Position numbers and translations under genes: made by a program. The notes beneath the pieces were generated by a model, which was not told where the DNA came from, did not search any database, and saw only the letters and a list, made by a program, of their open reading frames with translations. Shown here piece after piece: positions 9,044 to 16,999 of a stretch of DNA of 27,361 bases; positions within the stretch are counted from its first letter, which is position 1; every line of letters starts with the position of its first letter. The stretch covers positions 1 to 27,361 of the forward strand of contig JALNQF010000482.1 of assembly GCA_028456385.1 (NCBI GenBank), in the 5' to 3' direction. The DNA is from Ophiosphaerella korrae. Taxonomy: Eukaryota > Ascomycota > Dothideomycetes > Pleosporales > Phaeosphaeriaceae.

Positions 9044-9955
9044 ATGAATGGTCATATCCAAGCAGCAGATACCCTTGAGGTGATCAAGGGGCTTCAAACG
9101 GCCGTCGAAAAGCTTACCAGTATGTACTGCGACCAACAAGATTGGAATTGCGTAGCGCGGCTTTCCGTTGTATTGACGACAAACAGATGAATCCGAAATC
9201 AAAAAACTTCATCATAAATACGGCTACTACTTGGACAAATGCTTATATCAAGAAGTGAGTACAATAGGAAACCCGAGTGCACTGCTCAACATGGTATTAT
9301 GGCGTCTCTGACAAGACTTCAGGTCTCTGACTTGTTCGCGGATCACCCAGAAACCTACGTGCAGTTCTTGAATGGTCGCTTTAGGGGAATGCAAGGGGTT
9401 CAGCGCCTGTATCTTGAGCGATTTGCGAAGAACTTTGTTCGAGGGCGCAACGGCCCAGTGGAAGGATGGCTGTTGGATCATTTAATGGCTCAGGATATCA
9501 TAGACTACACACCAGAGTCGGACCGCGCAAAAGCTCGCTTTCGAACGCTGATGAGCGCTGGCACTCATGACTCATTGTCCGATAAATTTCCCGGCGGGCA
9601 TCGACAATGGTGGGAAGGAGGACTCTACGAGAATGAGTACATAAAGGAAAACGGCACTTGGAAATTCTTGAAGCTTCGGTACTACCCTTTCTGGCACGGT
9701 TCCTTCGAGAAAGGCTGGCAACACGCAACCCAGTACATCCCGTTATTCAAAGATACGTATCCCCAGAACGCGACTGGACCAGATGATTTGGTGGATAACG
9801 GGGACCTGTGGCCTGACACAAGGGTGGTTCCCTTCCACTACCCGCATCCAGTGACGGGGAAAGAGGTCTCTGAAGCAGACATGCAGGCGCCTCAGTGGGG
9901 TGGGCATGTCGGCGATGCAAAGCCAGCAAGAAGCATCACGGACTGGGGTACTTGA
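9044..9955 (+). CDS. SnoaL/NTF2-like fold protein, possible dehydratase or isomerase
   Basis: Protein of 258 residues from exons 9044-9119, 9187-9254 and 9323-9955. The introns are 67 and 68 nt, and splicing yields EKLTNESEIKKLHHKYGYYL and then LYQEVSDLF without a break. The N-terminal half has the layout of SnoaL_4/NTF2-like proteins: helix KYGYYLDKCLYQEVSDLF with Tyr37 and Asp42 spaced as in BaiE-type dehydratases, then NGRFRGMQGVQRLY (~65), HLMAQDIID, and a C-terminal strand NGTWKFLKLRYYPFW. About 80 further residues rich in Pro/Asp/Trp, ending SITDWGT, extend beyond the usual fold. Family members include polyketide cyclases, scytalone and bile-acid dehydratases and small-molecule isomerases; many fungal ones are uncharacterised. 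The role here is unknown. Sharing a promoter with the ALDH suggests a step close to the aldehyde or acid stage (inference). Starting at 9239 or 9299 instead would discard the conserved helix. Confidence 0.85.
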
Positions 9956-10417
9956 GAGCTGTTGTATGTATCATCGGGTGCGATTTGTTTGGGCGCAGCA
10001 GCCGACCATTCCAGGCTAGAAGTCTGAATAAATATACACCATTTTGCCACCCACGATCTTGAGGCACGGCGACAGCGTCCTGTGCAAGTGTTTGCTGGCC
10101 GCCGCTGTGTAAACGCCGAGTCGCTGCATCGTGTACTGGGACCGCCGTGCGATGAGGCGAGGCAGAGGCAACTGCCGGCGTGCCTACTGTGTATGCCTGA
10201 AGCGAAAGACGGCAAGTGCGGGGCCCCGCCCTCGGATGCCGCACGTCCACTCCTCCCCGCGCTTTCACCTACACCCTTGTTCGTCAATGCCACCTGCTGC
10301 CCTTTTCAACGTGCAACGTCGCGCACAACCACGGGTCTCTACCCATCGTCCGTCTACAAGTCCAACGTGTGCGCCACGATTCCCTGCTTTCGCAACGTCA
10401 CAACTCGGCCTCTTGCT
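9956..10417. other. Intergenic region upstream of the TF gene
   Basis: A GC-rich stretch of 462 bp. Several overlapping open frames on both strands (for example 9892-10293 on minus, 10131-10466 on plus) look like chance products of the base composition. CGG-N3-CCG occurs near 10234, but no CGG-N10-CCG was found. Confidence 0.5.
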
Positions 10418-12799
10418 ATGCCTGACCGACCCGAGAAAGCCGCGCGGAAGCATCGAACAGCTATGAGCTGTGATCGATGCAAAGCCAGGAAGACAAAGGT
10501 TCTTCGTCCTCGCGTGGCTTCTGTTGCTTCGCTAACCGAGACATGTTCTAGTGCAAGAATCCAGGTACGACTTGATGTGTGTGTAGACGCCTATGACGCT
10601 TACTGAAACCTCTCCGTACGAAGTCCCTGGCCCGTGTGAATACTGTGCGAGCACTGGAATGGCATGCAACATCAACTTAGAGAAGCGCCGGCAACGACCA
10701 TTCTATTTTGCGTCCCAGGAGGAGTATTCTCACATGCAGAACATTGTGCGCCACTACTTTCCGAGTACAGAGCTCAGCTTGCCCATGTTGCGTGCCGTTA
10801 CCTCTCAACTTAACGGGGAAGAAAGCAGTCCTGGTCCGCCGCCACAATCATGCAAGGCTACTACTGTTGCCAGGAGCGAGCATGAGATAGAGCGGCGACG
10901 GATAGAAGCGCCAAGTCAGCAGCAGGACGAGGAGCTGCCGCTTGACGAGGTGGTCCAACTACACCAGGACTCAGGATGTATGCTTGCTGACTCTGCTGGC
11001 GAATTCCGTAATCACTCCTCGACATTGTATCTTCAGTTAAACAACTAATCTTTCGCAGGTTATATTGGACCAGACTCGGGCGCAAGCTTCAACTCGGTCG
11101 TTCGTGATATCGACACACCGAATGCATCTCCGTTCAAAGACAAAAATATCATCTCTGGAATGAGAGCTGTTTCTCTTCCGATCCCTCACGTCAAAGAAAC
11201 AGTATCCAACTGCCTTTTGGATATTAGCAAACTTCCTACCAGAGAGCTTTGCGACGAATTTGTGTCTCGCTATTTCGAAGAGGTACATTGCCTCTATTGG
11301 TTATATCCTTCAGAATCATTTCATTCGCGGCTTCAGGCAACTTTCGCCAATGTCAACTCAGCCATCACGCCTTCTTGGCTTTGCTCATTGTATTCTATCT
11401 TTGTGCTGGGGTGCTTGAGCAGCGCTCCGCTCGACCTGCCTTCTCATGCGATCAAACCAAAGGACTATCTTGAATTGGCAAAAGCGTTAGTGCCCCGGGT
11501 TTGCGACGAAGCCAATATCGACAGTATCAGAGCCATGATCCTTCTGGTAGGTGCACACCTCGGATTCTCTCTCGTACTCTCATTGTGTATGGATGGATGG
11601 CTTACTTTTTGACAGGCCTTGGCATTACAAGCCAGCGCTTTCTTAAACTCTTCCTATCTATACACGGGGATCGCTGTTAGAATGGCTTTTTCTCTCGGAT
11701 TACATCTTGACAAATACATCTGTCCAGATCCAGTGGAAAAGGAAGTGGCACGTCGTTTATGGTGGACATTAGTGGGTTTTGATGGAGATGTGGCACTGCG
11801 AGTCGGCAGGCCAAATATGACAGGAGATGTAGAGCACAACTCATGGGATCCACCTCTGCCTTCGGAAAAGGTATGCTCTTCATACCATATACATTGATAC
11901 TATGTTAACCTCAGATACAGATACTGAGTCCTGGTCCATACAGCCTTCCTGGATATCTTGAGCGCGCTTCAACCCTCACACACATCACAAAGTCCGCTCG
12001 CGAGCGGCTCTACATATTGCCGATTTTGGGCAAGAAGAAACTGAGCAAGGCTGTCTTAAATTCAGTACTAGCGTCTCTTCAAGAGTGGAGGGCTTCCGTA
12101 CCAGCATACTTGGATCATGGTGCTCCTGTCGCACCATTCCAAAAACGACCAATATGCTTGCTTCACCTCAGATATTGGAGTGTGGTCATTCTGGTTACCA
12201 GACCTTTTCTTTTATGCAATTTAAGGCGTCACACTGACTCCCATCAAGCTCCAAGTATACGATACTTTGAAGAGCTCGGCAATATGTGCATCGATGCCGC
12301 TGAGCAGGGACTTGCGATATTCCACGACATGGCACAGAATCAGCTGCTTTCAGGGGTGCTAGTAACAGAGACATGGCACGCCTTGGATATCGTTCAGGTG
12401 TTTCTACTCGCTTTTAAGTTGAAGAATTCAGAAATGCATCTAGACCAAGCTAGAAAATGCTGGGAGGCGCTCAAGACTGTCAGCACAGTTGGGTATTGTC
12501 GAACCATGTTTCCGGAGATTACAAATGAGCTTAGAGAATGGGGAGTGTTAAGTGATTCATCTCAAAGCTTACCGCCTTCATTGTCCACAACTCTGGATTC
12601 CGAGCGGAGAGCTGATCTATACAACGCGTAAGTGACAAGCTAGCATCATCTTAACCTCCGTGATTTGGGAAACTGACCTTAATTCATCAGCGTGTTGAAC
12701 TCGAGCGAGCCATTCGACATGGTATTTGAAGACCTCGGATTTGATGACATCACTACCAACGAGGAAATGATGAGACAGCTCATGGACTTTTCCAGCTAG
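10418..12799 (+). CDS. Zn2Cys6 fungal-type transcription factor, likely cluster regulator
   Basis: Predicted nuclear regulator of about 680 residues. Exons: 10418-10498, 10552-10564, 10624-11007, 11059-11546, 11616-11870, 11915-12627 and 12691-12799. The sixth exon may instead begin at 11921, which drops two residues without changing frame. The DNA-binding cluster is CDRCKARKTKC followed by CEYCASTGMAC (Cys 18, 21, 28, 36, 39, 46), a canonical Zn2Cys6 finger. It is only complete when a 13-nt micro-exon is included. A Gln/Glu-rich linker follows (~95-155). The fungal_trans middle region includes SRYFEEVHCLYWLYPSESF and RRLWWTLVGFDGDVALRVGR, the typical RR-WW motif. The C-terminus is acidic (EDLGFDDITTNEE), as expected of an activation segment. 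The first intron donor (GTTCTT) is weak. Such regulators usually control adjacent genes and bind paired CGG triplets; the CGG-N10-CCG sites in neighbouring promoters are candidate targets (inference). Confidence 0.9.
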
Positions 12800-13165
12800 A
12801 CAATGTTCTGAAATTGGGCACCGAAGATAAGTTAGCGTTCAAGTAGTCAAATCGGCAGATAAAATCGCTCTAGGCAATGTGGGGTGACTCTAATCGTGAT
12901 TCAAAGGCGAAATGCTCCTTCGCTGACAACCGGTTCGGCAGTTTGTACTTTAACGGCAGAACAGTGAACTCGTAGCGCGGTTGCGTTGCCGTTGCCTCGG
13001 CATATTGGTTCCGATATAATTGTGAACACCGAATGCTCGTCCAACGGCAAGCCACAACCTTTAGCTGCACCCCCGACTTCATGTGTCTAGTTTCTTCTCC
13101 ATCTCCACCTTGTTTAAATATTCATATCTTATTCGTGATCGTGCCTACACAAAGATCACGTCATT
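12800..13165. promoter_or_regulatory. P450 promoter region
   Basis: A 366-bp gap. It holds CCG-N3-CGG (12930-12938), CGG-N10-CCG site 3 (12998-13013) and a TATA-like TTTAAATATT (about 13112) some 50 bp before the P450 start. Confidence 0.55.
12998..13013. promoter_or_regulatory. Putative Zn2Cys6 operator, CGG-N10-CCG (site 3)
   Basis: CGGCATATTGGTTCCG, which on the other strand is CGGAAC-N7-CCG. It lies 153 bp upstream of the P450 ATG. Confidence 0.6.
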
Positions 13166-15008
13166 ATGTTTGGAAATATTGTTCGGCCCCTTGTCAATCA
13201 CTATGCCATTGTTCTTGTCATCCCAATCGTGACCTTTGCATACGTTGTGTATAGGCATGTTTCCTCCCCACTGTTCAGAGTACAGGGCCCAATCGTGACA
13301 AGATTCACTCGACTTTGGCTCTTCAAAGAGGCTTATTTCGCTACATTCCCCTTGAAAAACGTTGCGCTTCACAAGAAGTACGGTAAGACACATCCAAGTT
13401 GCCGTCCCTTATAAAGCCTAGGCTGAGATATTTTAAGGGGCGATCGTACGCATCGCACCAAACGAGTACAGCATAGATGACCCTGAAGCGGTTCCAATAT
13501 TGTACGGAATTGGACGAAGTTTTATCAAAGTACGTGTAACTTCAGTTTTTAAAGTCAAGATTCCAAACTCACATTAATGTTTGGCTGATTGTGATCATAG
13601 TCCCCGTGGTATAAGGCCAGTGGCAACCCTGCGAATCCAATTCCGGGATTATTTGATGAACGCAACCCTCAAGCTCATGCTGGGATCCGGAGAAAGGTTG
13701 CGGCGGCTTATACCATGACCAGTATCTTGCAATCCGAGTCTCTCGTGGACGAGTGCTCGTTAATACTGATGACAAGACTATCACACTTGGAACAGGAAGG
13801 ACGCAAGATTGATGTTTGTCATTGGATGCAGTGCTACGCTTTTGATGTAATTGGAATGATCACAGTAAGCTTTATAATTTTGAAACAAGATGCACATGAC
13901 ATCTGGAATAACCTTTGATCTAGCTAGGCGAGCGCTTCGGATTTCTTGATGCTGGTCAGGATGTGGAAAATGTCATGGCATCTATCAATGATTTTCTCGA
14001 TTACGCCGTCAAAGTCGGAATTTTTTCCGAGTGGCATCGAATACTCTTCCCTTACTTCATGCGATGGAAGAAATCCACCGGCATGGCGCACATACATCGA
14101 TTTACCGCACAAAGACTGGGTAAACGCCTTGACCCAACAGATGAGAAGGCTGACGAAATACGAAACTCTCCTGACTTTATATCAAAATTCCTTCGAATGC
14201 ACGAGGAAGACCCAACCAAGATCAACCTACAAGAAATTAGACTAGCGTGCACTACCAACATTGGGGCTGGATCCGATACAACGGGGATCAGCCTGGCCGC
14301 TGTGTTCTATTACTTGTACAAGTATCCTTTGACACTATCTAAGCTGAGAGCAGAAATCAAAGAGCATATCTCTAAAGGGTTGCTGTCGAATCCCATCAAG
14401 TACCAAGAGGCTCAGAAAATGCCTTATCTTCAAGCAGTGATCAAAGAAGCGCTCCGTTTGCATCCTGCCACTGGATTAATTCTTGGTCGTGTAGTACCAC
14501 AGGGCGGCAAAGAGATAGCTGGTCAATACTTCCCAGAAGGTGTAAGTCTCACACTCACCCCAACATTGTCATTCTGATTTGCAAACGTACGTTGAAGCTG
14601 AACATTGTACAGACAGTGGTAGGGATTAATAGCTGGGTTGCCCACCACAACAAAAACGTCTTCGGACCTAATGCGGATGAGTTCGACCCAGAGAGATGGC
14701 TTGTGGACCCACAGGTGGCTAAAACGCGCGAGAGTTACTTTATGACCGTAAGTGCGAACAAATGCCCAATCCATACTCGAGCCACACAGACATGATACTG
14801 ACAGCTATCGTAGTTCGGTTTGGGATCCCGCACTTGTATCGGGAAGAATATCAGCTTGATGGAGATATCGAAAATCGTGCCATTGATTTTGCAAAATTTT
14901 GACTTTGTCCCTCAAAACGGAACCCCAGAATGGAAGGTGGGCAAAGTGTGGTTCGTAAAACCTACAGGCTTTCATTGTTACATAAGTAGGCATGTTTCAG
15001 AAGCTTGA
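13166..15008 (+). CDS. Cytochrome P450, pisatin-demethylase-like
   Basis: Microsomal P450 of 506 residues from six exons: 13166-13382, 13438-13529, 13601-13864, 13924-14541, 14613-14747 and 14814-15008. All introns are 55-71 nt with good GT/AG ends. The N-terminus has a membrane anchor (roughly residues 10-28) for the ER. Hallmarks are AGSDTT in helix I (306-311), KEALRLHP with Glu366/Arg369 (ExxR), the FDPERWL region, and FGLGSRTCIG with haem-ligand Cys450. The stretch KKYGAIVRIAPNEYSIDDPEA, the NP...FDERNPQAHAGIRRK motif and the GKNISLMEISKIVP tail resemble the pisatin demethylase (CYP57-like) group of fungal P450s. That assignment is from pattern memory. Pisatin demethylase removes a methyl group from a plant phenolic. 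By analogy this enzyme could hydroxylate or O-demethylate a phenolic or methoxylated stilbenoid (inference). It needs a P450 reductase encoded elsewhere. The 3' end is convergent with the decarboxylase-like gene. Confidence 0.93.
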
Positions 15009-15426
15009 TAATCGTATCAGAGTAGAGAAAGCCCCATTTGACAACGTAGTGGACAATGATTTGTGGGTTTTTTGGCTACGGATCACTGATACTTCGACCG
15101 GACTTCCCGTTCGTCGCACGTCGTGAAAGTTTTACCTGCGATTGGAGTCGACGCTTCTGGCGCTCCTTCATGTTGTAGGAATCTATTATCATCACGGAGA
15201 TGCCGGGAAATACATGTGAGCTGTCTTGTGTATGCGATCCTTCTGATCCAGGAGGATCATCATGATAGTAAATGTTGTCACAATCTTGCAATTGAAGAAA
15301 ACATATGAGTCCGTTAGTAAAATGATGATTAAACCCATAAGAAAGTCGTGATACTAACACATCGAAGAAGATCATGGCATCAAAGAGAGTCTACGCTGCA
15401 CAAGACTCTCGAAATCAATTGACGTA
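15009..15426. other. Intergenic region between convergent genes
   Basis: 418 bp between the P450 stop and the amidohydrolase stop. The minus-strand frame 15076-15375 (99 codons) has no recognisable domain and is not supported as a gene. Probably overlapping 3' untranslated regions. Confidence 0.5.
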
Positions 15427-16609
15427 TCATAGTTCTATTGGTAGCTTGAATAGCTTTATGGCATTTGTCCGGCCCATTTGCTCTTTGTCAGCTTCGCTCA
15501 AATCAATTTTCCTCCACCACTCCTGAGCTTCTTCAATCCTATCGTATGGAGTGTCTGCAGCGTGTTATTTTTGAGAGAGACTTTCTTGATATCCATCAGA
15601 ACGTACCTATCGAGAACAAACATCGTTCTACGCCGAGTTCCTCCATACAGTATTTCAAACCTCTCGTGTTGAAATTCCCAGATGTGGTGATGTGGATATT
15701 GCGTGAGAAGTAGTAGCTATAATCTTCCTTGCATGGGCGTGAAGCCCGCTTCATCGGCTTGTTGAGCCAATGGCAAGCTCTCCACAGATTCATAGGGATA
15801 CTGCAATGGTTTTCATAAGCCAAAGTTTCTTTGGTGCAATTCGTCTACTCACTTCTCTCCTAAATGTCCCACGACGAGCTGAACTTTCGGGAAACGATCC
15901 AGAAGGCCTTGTAGCAAAGTAAGCAAATTGCTAAGTGACTTGTGACAGCCTGATAATTACCCGAAGAGCATATAGCATAAATGTGATAAGAAAGGTCCAA
16001 GTGGAATTGCACTCCAGCGCCGATCAAGTGGGGTCGATCTCCATATCGAGTACCTGACCTGAGTTCATCGTGCGTCGGGAAGCGAGGATGGAAATAAATT
16101 GGTACATCCAATTCCTCAACCTTTGCCCAAAAAGGATCATATTTTGGTGAGTCAAAGTATGCCTTGCCAGTGCCATCGCCAGTAGTTTGATAGTCGTTAA
16201 GCAGACCACCGAAGAATCCCAGCTCTTTGACCGCCCGCTCCAGCTCAGTGGCTGCCTGCTGCGGATCGTGCAACGACAGTGCGGCTAAGCCGCCAAAGCG
16301 AGCAGTGTTCTTGTTAATCTCACAGCTCAACCAGTCATTTGACTCTCTCGCAGTTTCCTCAGCTAGCTTCTGGTCGGCTATACCTTGACAGCCAGGAGCC
16401 GTAAGAGAAAGCAACATATACTCGACACCCTCCTCGTCCATTGCTTTCAATCGCTTTCCATGTATGTCCGAGAGTCTTTCTCGGTGAGCTTTCATTGCCT
16501 CTTTTGAATAGTCACCTGGTGTAAGCAACTTTTGATCCGCTTCCAAGATCCATGCTGCACCTGGACTGATCACAGCTTCCTCCACGGCAATGGTACCTTT
16601 CCTCGGCAT
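15427..16609 (-). CDS. Amidohydrolase-family (di)hydroxybenzoate decarboxylase-like enzyme
   Basis: Metal-dependent TIM-barrel enzyme of 341 residues, the size of fungal 2,3-dihydroxybenzoate decarboxylase. Minus-strand exons are 16609-15961, 15907-15853, 15800-15607 and 15554-15427; the three introns are 52-53 nt. Likely metal and catalytic residues are Glu10/Glu11 in IAVEEAV, His174 in YFHPRFPT, His231 in VVGHLGEN and Asp300 in FSIDTPYD, which is created exactly at the last splice junction. The sequence has EEA where many amidohydrolases have a His two residues after the Glu, as in the 2,3-DHBD/gamma-resorcylate decarboxylase branch. SLTAPGCQGI, HITTSGNF and the C-terminal NAIKLFKL are also typical of this branch. 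Expected reaction: non-oxidative removal of CO2 from a hydroxylated benzoate to a phenol or catechol, in the cytosol. It is divergent from the dioxygenase, sharing a 390-bp promoter. It would act after the ALDH on an aromatic acid (inference). Related family members hydrolyse other substrates, so the substrate is unproven. Confidence 0.88.
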
Positions 16610-16704
16610 GTTGGTGATTATTGTGAGTATGATGACTATGATACTACCTTCTTGAGTTTCTTTGGTTTCATACTCGTCGGCTCTATTTCTACTGGTGTTT
16701 GGCT

Positions 16705-16720
16705 TGTGTCACGTGACACA
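16705..16720. promoter_or_regulatory. 16-bp palindrome with CACGTG (E-box) core
   Basis: TGTGTCACGTGACACA is a perfect palindrome. CACGTG is the core bound by fungal bHLH factors, and TCACGTGA is a common high-affinity form. It lies close to the Zn2Cys6-type site, between two divergent catabolic genes. Confidence 0.5.
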
Positions 16721-16727
16721 ATGAGCT

Positions 16728-16743
16728 CGGAACCATACCGCCG
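16728..16743. promoter_or_regulatory. Putative Zn2Cys6 operator, CGG-N10-CCG (site 4)
   Basis: CGGAACCATACCGCCG, which is CGGAAC-N7-CCG. It lies 119 bp upstream of the decarboxylase-like ATG and 257 bp upstream of the dioxygenase ATG. It overlaps a longer inverted repeat (16726-16758) that provides a second, mirrored CGGAACCAT half. Confidence 0.65.
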
Positions 16744-16999
16744 ACACATGGTTCCGAGACGTCGGCTCGCATGTTCCACCGAAGAGGAAGTCGGAGAGGT
16801 ACCGATGGCTATGGGACCCCCGCTAGTCAGACCAGCTCGAGGTCCCCGTACTGTACGAATAGAGTGCAACGAGTGTTAATGGTAGCTCAATGCCGGTGGC
16901 CGTGAGCATCGTGATTAGCGTCTTACATATATATAGAAATGTTTGCCCTACTCGTAATACGTCTACACGAAGGTAATCTTTGAAACAAAATCAAACGAA

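Larger units (their letters stand above)
16610..16999. promoter_or_regulatory. Bidirectional promoter, decarboxylase-like / dioxygenase
   Basis: The 390 bp between divergent starts hold a 16-bp palindrome with a CACGTG core (16705-16720), an 11-bp inverted repeat (CTCGGAACCAT at 16726-16736 and its complement at 16748-16758), CGG-N10-CCG site 4 (16728-16743) and a TATA-like ATATATATAG (about 16927) some 70 bp before the dioxygenase start. Confidence 0.65.

Noticed and set aside
9892..10606. Several overlapping open frames on both strands around the TF start
   Set aside because: The region is GC-rich, which makes long frames by chance. The sequences are Arg/Ser/Pro-rich without a domain and conflict with the well-supported SnoaL-like and TF genes.
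15076..15375. 99-codon open frame on the minus strand
   Set aside because: It lies in the 3' gap between two convergent genes and has no recognisable domain or intron/start context; the composition looks random.
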